Notes under the pieces: model-generated
The model's input: only the letters and a program-made list of their open reading frames with translations
Database searches by the model: none
What the model was told of the DNA's origin: nothing
Source: an uncultured Eubacteriales bacterium
Lineage (GTDB): Bacteria > Bacillota > Clostridia > Oscillospirales > Oscillospiraceae
Direction of reading: 5' to 3'
Assembly: GCA_900550615.1 (NCBI GenBank)
Contig: URSX01000032.1
Location: 1-17,377 of the forward strand
Length of the DNA: 17,377 nucleotides
Made by a program: the position numbers and the translations under genes
In this document: positions 11,101 through 17,377 of the stretch, piece after piece
Position numbering within the stretch: position 1 is the stretch's first letter
How the letters are laid out: every line of letters begins with the position of its first letter

Positions 11101-14100
11101 TGAAAAGAAGTCAGCGGAAGAAAACGGGAGGTTCGGGGCTGCGCAAGGCCCTGGCTCTGGTGCTGTGTGCGGCCACACTGCTCCCCTTCCTCCTGTCCGG
11201 CGCCGCCTCCCTGACGGCGGAAGCGGCGGAGAATGAGCACGCCGTGTACTGCGGCGAGGAGGCCGTGACCAGCGTCTCCCTGCCCCAGGACGGCAAGTGT
11301 ACCCTCTCCGTGGCGGAGCGGGACGGTGCGGCCTACGCCTGGCAGCTGAGCGTCGGCGGCGGGGAGGGGCAGCAGTGGGTGACGGTCTCCGGCCGGAAGC
11401 AGAGCACCCTCACCCTCAGCTATGCCATGGTGGCAAGCCTGCTGGATAGCCGGGGCGTGACCCGCGTCCGCTCCGTGATCCAAACCGGCGAGACCTCCAG
11501 CGTCAGCCGCCCTGTGACCGTCCGGGTGGACTACACGGCGGCTCCGGAGAGCGCCCAGCCGGTGCAGGCCCTCCCCGCCCTGCGCAGGGCCCCGGCCCGG
11601 AGCGGCGGGGACAGCCAGTGGAGCACCTACACCGTCACGGTGAACTTTGTCTATGAAGACGGCACCCCTGTGGCCGACCCCTATGTGGCCAGCATCGAGG
11701 CCGGGGGCGCTTTCCGGGCCGTGGTGGAGTTCCCGGAGGTGGTGGGATACCTGCCGTATTTTGCCGAGGACACGGAGAGCACCGGGCAGTATACCATCGA
11801 CCTGGCCGCCGTCATGGAGAATGTCACCTACACCGTCACCTATAAGCCGGCCCTGGTAAAATACCAGGTGCACCACTACCTGCAAAACATCCAGGACGAT
11901 AACTACACCCTGGCCCAGACCATCCAGCGGGAGGGCCTCACCGGCAGCAGCATCGGGGATGCCTGCGCCATGGACATGGACGGCTTTACCCCCCTGTATT
12001 ACGATAAGGAGATCAAAATAGCGGCCGACGGCTCCACGGAGGTGGAGATCTACTATGACCGCAACTACTACCTGCTCTCCTTCGACCTGGGCGGCGGCTA
12101 CGGCGTGGATCCCATCTACACCCGCTATGGGGCCACCGTGTCCCCGGGCAGACCCACCCGCCCCGGCTTCTCCTTTGCGGGCTGGGAGCTGACGGCCTGT
12201 GACGGGGCCGCCGCATCTGATGCCCAGAAGAAGCAGTATGACCTGAACCCCGGCAGCGTGACCGTTCCGGCCATGAGCCTGCAATACAGGGCCATATGGG
12301 AGCCTTCCAGTGCCACCTATACCATTGTTTATTGGACGGAAAACGCCGATGACGATGGCTACAGCTATTTTGACCACACGACGCTCCAGGCTGCCTCCGG
12401 TACCACCGTCAGCGGCAGCGAGTATACTGGCTCCAAGGACATCACCCATTTCACCCTGAACCGGGAGAAGACGGAGCGGAACGTCACCGTGAAGGGGGAC
12501 GGCTCCACCGTTGTGAATGTGTATTACAGCCGCAATCGCTACACCATCACCTTCCCCGGCGTTTCCGGTGGAGATGTGATCTGCGGCAGGGAGGCCCATG
12601 TCCACAGCTATGACGAGTCCTACACCACCCGGCGGCAGACGTATTACTGCGGCGGATGCTATCCCCCCGCCACGGCCCGCGACTGGTGGGGCAACCCCAC
12701 GGCCGGGGGCGCTGCGGCCGGGGGCGCTGCGGCCGGGGGCGAGATCTGCGGCAAGGAGGCCCATACCCATGACAATTCCTGCTACAGCAGTCTGGCGGAT
12801 TACACCGTCACCACCAAATATGACGCCGACATCTCCTATGTCTGGGAGAATGAGCCCATCCGGAGCCTTCTGGACATGGGCTATGTGTTCCGCTCCAGCA
12901 TCACGGGGAAGTATTATTCCTTCCTGGAGAAAATGTCCTCCCAGGATGTGACAATGACCCCCACCCAGTGGAGCGGCAGTACCTATGAGTGGTACTACTG
13001 GCTGGAGGTTCGGCCGGGCCAGGACACCACCGGCCTTGAGACCACCACCGCAGGCGGACGAACCTATTACAAGTACCATACCACTGTGGTCAAGGGAAAC
13101 GGCATCAGCCTTACATACGATGAGGACTACTACCCCATCACCGGCTTCACCCAGCGGGATAAACGGGTACCGAGCTTTAATGACCGGAAGGCTGATCTAT
13201 ACTACCTGCGCAACAGCCACACCCTGACCTTCCACAACTACGACGCGGATGTATCCGGCCAGGGCGGGAGTCTGGCGTATGAAACGCCCCTTGCGGACTA
13301 TTACTTCGAGCCGGAGTATCCGGAAAATCTGGAGGCCGGCGCCTACCGCTTCGCTGGGTGGTACACCACGCCCCAGTGCTTTGACGGCTCAGAGGTGGAC
13401 TTCTCTGCGGCCACCATGCCGGATGCCGACCTGCTGCTCTATGCCAAGTGGGTGCCTGCGAGCCACACCGTCCGCGTCTTCAAGACCGCAGCCATGACCC
13501 AGGAGGAGCTGCTGGGCCAGCAGACGGTGCCCCACGGCGGCTATGCCCAGGCCCCCGAGGATTTTGAAAACGGCGGGTATGTCTTCAGCGGCTGGTTCTA
13601 CCTGGACGGCGGGGTGAAGAAGGCCTTTGACTTTGCCAACATGCCGGTCACCCGGGATCTGGACATCTTCGCCGAGTGGAGCTCTCGGGTGCCCGTGCAG
13701 TATACCATCCGCTATGAGCTGGCCGACGGCACCCCGGTGGCGGAGCCTACCCTGGGCTCCACCCTGGCCGGTACGTCCAAAACCTTCACGGCCAAGGCAG
13801 GCACCCAGCTTTTCGATGCCTACCGGGAGGGCTATTTCCCCCAGACCAGCAGCCATACCATTCTGATGGATATCGCCGGGGGCAATACCTTCACCTTTGT
13901 CTACACGCCCCGGGAGAATGTCCCCTATACCGTGCGGTATCTGGAAAAGGGGACGGGAAAGGTGCTCCATGAGGAGAAATATGTGGCCGAAAACCGGAAG
14001 TCGGTGGTCACGGAGACGTTTCAGCAGATCAGCGGCTATATGCCGGATGCCTACCAGAAGCGTCTGGTCCTATCAGCCAACGCCGGGGAGAACGTGCTGA

Positions 14101-15146
14101 CCTTCTGGTACACCCAGGACAGCGAGAACGCTTACTACATGATCGTCCACTGGGTTCAGAATCTGGAGGGCGACGGCTACACCGAGTACCGCACCATCCA
14201 GAGCCCCGGGAGGATCGGCGATGTGATCCGGGAGGAGCCTCTCACCATCGCCGGCTGCACCTACAACGGGGGCAAGAGCAACGCCAGCGGCGAGATCGGG
14301 CCGGACGGCCTGGTGCTGAACCTGTTCTATGACCGGAACCTGTACGCCTACACCGTGGAGTATCTGGAGGCCGGTACGGAGAAAAAGCTGCTGGATGGCA
14401 AGGCGTCCGGGGCAGCCTATCGCTACGGGAAGCTGGTGAGCGAGGAAGCCCCGGAGATCTCCGGATACACCCTGGTGAGCACTTCGCCCAAGCAGCTGAC
14501 CATCAGCGACCGGGCCCAGCGGAATGTGATCCGCTTTTACTACACGGAGCAGCAGGTGACCATCCACTACGCTGCCGTAGGCGGCGGCACGGTGAGTCTC
14601 GGCTCGGAGACGGTGAAGGCGGTCACGGGCACGGCCGTCGGCTCAGTCCCCACCCCCGGCAAGGGGTATCGGTTTGTGGGCTGGTTTACCGACGGCGCCT
14701 GCACGACACCTGCCCCGGCGGACTGGGTGACAGGCGGCCAGCTGATCCCGCAGAAGCAGGACGGGCGCTACAGAGCCGCTACCTACTACGCCAAATTCAC
14801 CGAGGACACTGCCGCCCTCACCATTCAGAAGACCGGCTGGGATGCCGCCGATGAAAACCAGACCTTCCTGTTCAGCATCTGCGGAACGGATGAAAACACC
14901 GAGACCATCCGGATGACTGTCACCGTCCACGGAAACGGTCGGACCACCGTCACCGATCTGCCTGTGGGCAGCTATACCGTGGCGGAGGTGGACGGCTGGT
15001 CCTGGCGGTACGCGCCGGAATCTGCCCGACAGAGCGTCCGTCTGGATGCACCGGGGGCCACGGTGGTCTTTCAGAATGATCGACCACAGCCCTACTGGCT
15101 GGACGGCGACAGCTACAGCGTCAACCATTTCATAAAGGACCGGTAA
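11097..15146 (+). CDS. Large secreted multi-repeat adhesin (MucBP/InlB-B-repeat type) with Cna-B-like end
   Basis: A 1349-residue extracellular protein. The Sec signal (basic start, hydrophobic about 18-36, cleavage near AEAAE at 41-45) is an ordinary one, unlike the SipW type of its neighbours. After a Cys-containing N-terminal domain come many beta modules. MucBP-like units are VNFVYEDGTPV (about 180), YQVHHYLQN (about 257), YTIVYWTEN (about 407), YTIRYELADGTPV (about 866), YTVRYLEKGTGK (about 943), YMIVHWVQN (about 1015) and YTVEYLEAGTEK (about 1085). InlB-B/Flg_new-type units include GRPTRPGFSFAGWEL (about 355), YRFAGWYTTP (about 749) and YRFVGWFTD (about 1190). A Cys/His-rich double module lies at about 497-562. 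A Cna-B/SpaA-like domain starts at LTIQKTGWD (about 1241). It ends YWLDGDSYSVNHFIKDR, with no LPxTG motif and no membrane helix. GGAGGG lies 9 bases before the ATG. It is likely a fibre-associated or fibre-tip adhesin; the ligand is unknown. Confidence 0.88.
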   Translation: MMKRSQRKKTGGSGLRKALALVLCAATLLPFLLSGAASLTAEAAENEHAVYCGEEAVTSVSLPQDGKCTLSVAERDGAAYAWQLSVGGGEGQQWVTVSGRKQSTLTLSYAMVASLLDSRGVTRVRSVIQTGETSSVSRPVTVRVDYTAAPESAQPVQALPALRRAPARSGGDSQWSTYTVTVNFVYEDGTPVADPYVASIEAGGAFRAVVEFPEVVGYLPYFAEDTESTGQYTIDLAAVMENVTYTVTYKPALVKYQVHHYLQNIQDDNYTLAQTIQREGLTGSSIGDACAMDMDGFTPLYYDKEIKIAADGSTEVEIYYDRNYYLLSFDLGGGYGVDPIYTRYGATVSPGRPTRPGFSFAGWELTACDGAAASDAQKKQYDLNPGSVTVPAMSLQYRAIWEPSSATYTIVYWTENADDDGYSYFDHTTLQAASGTTVSGSEYTGSKDITHFTLNREKTERNVTVKGDGSTVVNVYYSRNRYTITFPGVSGGDVICGREAHVHSYDESYTTRRQTYYCGGCYPPATARDWWGNPTAGGAAAGGAAAGGEICGKEAHTHDNSCYSSLADYTVTTKYDADISYVWENEPIRSLLDMGYVFRSSITGKYYSFLEKMSSQDVTMTPTQWSGSTYEWYYWLEVRPGQDTTGLETTTAGGRTYYKYHTTVVKGNGISLTYDEDYYPITGFTQRDKRVPSFNDRKADLYYLRNSHTLTFHNYDADVSGQGGSLAYETPLADYYFEPEYPENLEAGAYRFAGWYTTPQCFDGSEVDFSAATMPDADLLLYAKWVPASHTVRVFKTAAMTQEELLGQQTVPHGGYAQAPEDFENGGYVFSGWFYLDGGVKKAFDFANMPVTRDLDIFAEWSSRVPVQYTIRYELADGTPVAEPTLGSTLAGTSKTFTAKAGTQLFDAYREGYFPQTSSHTILMDIAGGNTFTFVYTPRENVPYTVRYLEKGTGKVLHEEKYVAENRKSVVTETFQQISGYMPDAYQKRLVLSANAGENVLTFWYTQDSENAYYMIVHWVQNLEGDGYTEYRTIQSPGRIGDVIREEPLTIAGCTYNGGKSNASGEIGPDGLVLNLFYDRNLYAYTVEYLEAGTEKKLLDGKASGAAYRYGKLVSEEAPEISGYTLVSTSPKQLTISDRAQRNVIRFYYTEQQVTIHYAAVGGGTVSLGSETVKAVTGTAVGSVPTPGKGYRFVGWFTDGACTTPAPADWVTGGQLIPQKQDGRYRAATYYAKFTEDTAALTIQKTGWDAADENQTFLFSICGTDENTETIRMTVTVHGNGRTTVTDLPVGSYTVAEVDGWSWRYAPESARQSVRLDAPGATVVFQNDRPQPYWLDGDSYSVNHFIKDR
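12701..12740 (+). repeat. 15-base in-frame tandem repeat in the adhesin gene
   Basis: The unit GGCCGGGGGCGCTGC is repeated about 2.7 times without error, coding AGGAAAGGAAAGG (about residues 536-548). The period is a multiple of three, so copy-number change would only lengthen or shorten a flexible linker between two similar Cys/His modules. Confidence 0.8.
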
Positions 15147-15164
15147 AGGAGGGGGAACAAAGCG

Positions 15165-15806
15165 ATGAAGAAAGAGTACTGCGCAGGCAAACCTATGCGG
15201 TCCGGGCAAGACCCGGTATGCCACCCGGGGCGGCGGGCCGTGCTGCTGGTATCCCTGCTCCTGGTCCTGACCATGGCCGTCGGCGGCACCGTAGCCTTTC
15301 TGGCGGCCCGCACAGAGCAGAAGACCAACACCTTTGCCCCGTCCAGGGTAGCCAGCCAGGTCATCGAGGAGCACTTTGACGGCGAGGTCAAGAGCGACGC
15401 CGCCGTCCGCAATACCGGCGACACCACCGCCTATATCCGCGCGGCGGTGTGCATCACCTGGATGCAGGATACGGACGCGGCCAGTCAGACCATCACGGCC
15501 CGGAGCCCCCGGGAGGGCGTGGACTACACCATTTCCTATCTCGCCGACACCGGCTGGCTCCGGGGCGATGACGGCTTCTGGTACCATCAGTCCCCTGTGG
15601 CCCCGGGGGAAAGTACGGGCGTGCTCATCGGCAGATGCCACCTCCTGCCGGGGGCGGAGGTGCCCCAGGGACATCATCTGTCGGTGGAGATCGTGGCCTC
15701 GGCCATCCAGTCCTCTCCGGAGACAGTGGTGGAGAATGTGTGGCATGTGACCGTGACGGACGGGCGGATCACAGCGGCCCCGGGGAGCGAGGTGACGGGC
15801 GGATGA
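15165..15806 (+). CDS. Divergent SipW-type secreted protein (fibre protein 5)
   Basis: A 213-residue protein with a longer basic N-terminus than the other subunits (MKKEYCAGKPMRSGQ), then a hydrophobic segment and MAVGGTVAFLAARTEQKTNTF, recognisable as a SipW-type signal although the TD and FTVG elements are replaced (AARTE, FAPSR). The mature part keeps the VRNTGDTTAYIRAAV block seen in proteins 3 and 4 (VRNTGSEDAYIRLYF in protein 3), a tryptophan-rich stretch (DTGWLRGDDGFWYHQSP) and a C-terminal SVEIVASAIQSS resembling the VVAQAIQTNG ending of protein 4. GGAGGGGG lies upstream, 18 bases after the adhesin stop; the end overlaps the next start by 4 bases. Its place between adhesin and anchor suggests a minor or adaptor subunit rather than the bulk fibre. 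That role is inference. Confidence 0.8.
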   Translation: MKKEYCAGKPMRSGQDPVCHPGRRAVLLVSLLLVLTMAVGGTVAFLAARTEQKTNTFAPSRVASQVIEEHFDGEVKSDAAVRNTGDTTAYIRAAVCITWMQDTDAASQTITARSPREGVDYTISYLADTGWLRGDDGFWYHQSPVAPGESTGVLIGRCHLLPGAEVPQGHHLSVEIVASAIQSSPETVVENVWHVTVTDGRITAAPGSEVTGG

Positions 15807-16570
15807 AAAGGACAGTCAAGGGCCTGGCCTGCCTTGCCGTGCTGGCGGTGGTGCTGCTTTCCTGCGCCGTCACCACCCTGGCTGACGGCGGCCATGTTAC
15901 CTACGACGGCAGTGCCCGGGAGTTTATCTTTGCCCCCGGCAGCGACTACTCCCCCACGGATCTGTTTTTGGCGTTCAAGGGCGTGATGCCCGGCGACTCC
16001 GTTACCCAGAGGATCACTGTGGAGAACCGACAGGAAAAGAACGTGAAGATCAAGGTCTATATGCGCTCTTTGGGGGCGGCGGAGGGCTCGGAGGAGCTTC
16101 TTTCCCGGCTGCACCTCACCGTGGAGCAGGTGGGCAGCTCTCCCCTCTTTGATGCCCCCGCCCACCGGACGGCGCAGCTTACGGACTGGGCGTATCTGGG
16201 CACGGTTTATTCCGGCGGAAGGATCGACCTGGATGTAATGCTGTCGGTCCCTCTCTCTCTGGAGGATCGCTTCCAGGAGGCCATGGGCTATCTGGACTGG
16301 CAGTTCAAGGTGGAGGAGCTGCCGGTGAGTCCCGATGATCCGATGCCGCCGCAGACGGGGGACGCCTTTGTACCGCCGGTGCTGTGGGCGCTGATGGTTG
16401 GCAGTGCACTGGGAGGTGTTACTCTTTGGCTGGCGGTCTCGGGCCGGAAAAAAACGCGGACTGCGGCGCAAAAAGCCGCCGAAGCCCGCCGGGGAGGTGC
16501 TTCAGATGAGCGGACGGGATCTTTCCGGTCAGCGGTACGGGAGCCTGACGGTCCTGGGGCGAGCAGATGA
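15803..16570 (+). CDS. Surface protein with PQTGD sortase-like motif, possible fibre anchor
   Basis: A 255-residue protein. The start at 15803 overlaps the previous stop (ATGA), and a Sec signal follows at once: MKRTVKGLACLAVLAVVLL, cleavage near TTLADGG. The mature domain has VMPGDSVTQRITVENRQEKNVKIKVYMRS, a beta-sandwich pattern common in wall proteins. Near the C-terminus MPPQTGD precedes a membrane helix (about 193-212) and basic GRKKTR. This is the layout of a sortase substrate with a non-standard motif in place of LPxTG; no sortase gene is in the window. Oddly, about 40 more residues follow the basic cluster, whereas sortase substrates normally end within a few residues. The extra tail overlaps the AP2 gene by 65 bases, so the original end may have been replaced. 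I infer wall or membrane anchoring of the fibre. Confidence 0.78.
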   Translation: MKRTVKGLACLAVLAVVLLSCAVTTLADGGHVTYDGSAREFIFAPGSDYSPTDLFLAFKGVMPGDSVTQRITVENRQEKNVKIKVYMRSLGAAEGSEELLSRLHLTVEQVGSSPLFDAPAHRTAQLTDWAYLGTVYSGGRIDLDVMLSVPLSLEDRFQEAMGYLDWQFKVEELPVSPDDPMPPQTGDAFVPPVLWALMVGSALGGVTLWLAVSGRKKTRTAAQKAAEARRGGASDERTGSFRSAVREPDGPGASR

Positions 16571-17165
16571 GCCATCGTCCCGGGGGCAGAGGCCAGACCG
16601 CTGGCTCTGCCGGTGCGACTGTGGCCGGGAGTGCGTGGTGCTGGGCGCCAATCTGGTGCGCGGCCATACGAAAAGCTGCGGCTGCCGCAAGGAAAGGGAT
16701 CTGACCGGTTCCCGCATCGGCAGACTGACGGTGCTGGGCCGCTCAGATCGGTACGCACCCCGGGGAAAACGCCGCGTGCGCCTGTGGGAGTGCCGGTGCG
16801 ACTGCGGCGCTCTCACCTATAAGGCCACGGATACCCTTACCTCCGGGGCGGAGAACAGCTGCGCCGCCTGCGCGCAGAAGCATAACGCCGCCAGTGCCAG
16901 AGCCAACGCGGGCTTTACAGGCGGCACGCAGCTGTGCAAGATCCGGGACATGAAGCCCACTGCCGCCAATACCAGCGGCTGCCGGGGCGTGAGCTACGAC
17001 AGCAGGAGGCAGCTCTGGGAGGCGAAAATAAAGTTTCGGGGGAAATCCAGACGCTTGGGCTATTTCAGGCGCTTTGAGGATGCCGTGGCCGTCCGAAAAA
17101 AGGCGGAGAGCGCCGTGTTCGGTGAGTTTCTGGATTCTCTGGAGCAGCAGGAGCCCCGGCTATGA
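16506..17165 (+). CDS. AP2-domain DNA-binding protein with duplicated Cys-rich modules
   Basis: A 219-residue protein, probably cytoplasmic. The start at 16506 has GGGGAGG 8 bases upstream and opens MSGRDLSGQRYG; an in-frame extension back to 16398 is rejected because it lies within the previous gene. Two tandem modules, DLSGQRYGSLTVLGRA (5-20) and DLTGSRIGRLTVLGRS (65-80), each continue into a CRCDCG motif (35-40, 96-101) and a second Cys pair (CGC 58-60; CAAC 119-122), which looks like two zinc ribbons. A C-terminal AP2-type domain follows (about 157-203): SGCRGVSYDSRRQLWEAKI...RRLGYF...EDAVAVRKKAE. Similar modules occur in phage and integrative-element proteins, often beside HNH nucleases; none is present here. 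It may bind DNA as a regulator or be a nuclease relic. It is last before the terminator. Confidence 0.8.
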   Translation: MSGRDLSGQRYGSLTVLGRADEPSSRGQRPDRWLCRCDCGRECVVLGANLVRGHTKSCGCRKERDLTGSRIGRLTVLGRSDRYAPRGKRRVRLWECRCDCGALTYKATDTLTSGAENSCAACAQKHNAASARANAGFTGGTQLCKIRDMKPTAANTSGCRGVSYDSRRQLWEAKIKFRGKSRRLGYFRRFEDAVAVRKKAESAVFGEFLDSLEQQEPRL

Positions 17166-17377
17166 CACCGGGAACGGAGAAAAAGACGCAAAAAAGATCG
17201 GACGCGTTTCCGTTTTGGAAACGCGTCCGATCTTTATATTGCGGGCACTCTCGCCGGGCGGCACATCACTGCCCCTGTATTCATAGGTGTGATTGAGGAT
17301 TTCGGACGGCTCCTGATGCAGTAGCCAGTCCCGATATTTGTCCTGCTCGGCTTTCATTTTCTCATAAAGGCGAGCGT
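17160..17377 (-). pseudogene. Truncated DUF3848-like fragment, 5' part beyond the window
   Basis: Read on the minus strand from the window edge, the frame gives LYEKMKAEQDKYRDWLLHQ, then EPSEILNHTYEY. As I recall it, this is close to the N-terminal region of DUF3848 proteins carried by integrative and conjugative elements in gut Clostridia. In that family the text continues with a REDI-type stretch. Here it breaks after EYR into unrelated residues and runs straight through the terminator palindrome to a stop at 17160. I read it as a gene cut off by a rearrangement. The family name is from memory and uncertain; the abrupt loss of similarity is inferred. Confidence 0.45.
17193..17235. terminator. 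Strong bidirectional terminator after the AP2 gene
   Basis: A perfect 19-pair stem, AAAGATCGGACGCGTTTCC (17193-17211) and GGAAACGCGTCCGATCTTT (17217-17235), with loop GTTTT. It is A-rich on the left and TTT-rich on the right, so it can act on both strands. It ends the fibre/AP2 transcript. Confidence 0.85.

Noticed and set aside
10881..13079. A 732-codon open frame on the minus strand opposite the adhesin gene.
   Set aside because: It runs through the hairpin array, has a low-complexity G/A/V/H/R-rich composition, no family motif and no ribosome-binding context. It results from GC-rich codon bias of the true gene on the plus strand.

Overview
The window is 17.4 kb of GC-rich DNA (about 60% by eye, with one AT-rich patch). 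Strong Shine-Dalgarno sites, Firmicutes-type lipoprotein signals, SipW/TasA-type secreted proteins, a Cys/His module known from gut Firmicutes surface proteins and many small intergenic hairpin repeats all suggest a gut Clostridia, most likely Oscillospirales (Flavonifractor/Oscillibacter-like). That placement is inference; there is no rRNA or other marker gene here.

Left part (1-5440). About 790 bases without a protein gene contain repeat hairpins, a strong extended -10 promoter and a compact multi-hairpin sequence that I call a candidate structured RNA. A mosaic lipoprotein gene follows and ends at a clear terminator. On the minus strand is a complete zinc-uptake operon, zur-znuA-znuC-znuB, with overlapping or abutting genes. 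Its near-consensus promoter is followed at once by a perfect 7-3-7 Fur/Zur-type palindrome, so the operon is probably autorepressed by zinc-loaded Zur. A small lipoprotein gene lies beyond the next repeat tract.

Middle part (5440-7320). A uridine phosphorylase gene (udp) with its own promoter converges on a LOG-family phosphoribohydrolase gene; both share one bidirectional terminator. The LOG gene has a perfect TTGACA-17-TATAAT promoter, but a terminator-like hairpin with a U-run sits in its leader, which suggests attenuation.

Right part (7325-17165). This is the most distinctive region: a SipW-type signal peptidase gene, four consecutive TasA/camelysin-like fibre subunit genes, four back-to-back perfect hairpins, a 23-codon leader ORF, a 1349-residue secreted multi-repeat adhesin, a fifth divergent SipW-type subunit, and a membrane protein with a PQTGD sortase-like motif. 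All are on the plus strand with short gaps or overlaps. The simplest reading is one extracellular fibre system: SipW processes the subunits, the adhesin decorates the fibre or acts alongside it, and the PQTGD protein ties it to the wall. The last gene of the run encodes an AP2-domain protein with a duplicated Cys-rich module and overlaps the anchor gene by 65 bases. A strong bidirectional terminator separates it from a truncated, convergent DUF3848-like fragment typical of integrative elements, so the right end is probably the edge of a mobile or rearranged region.
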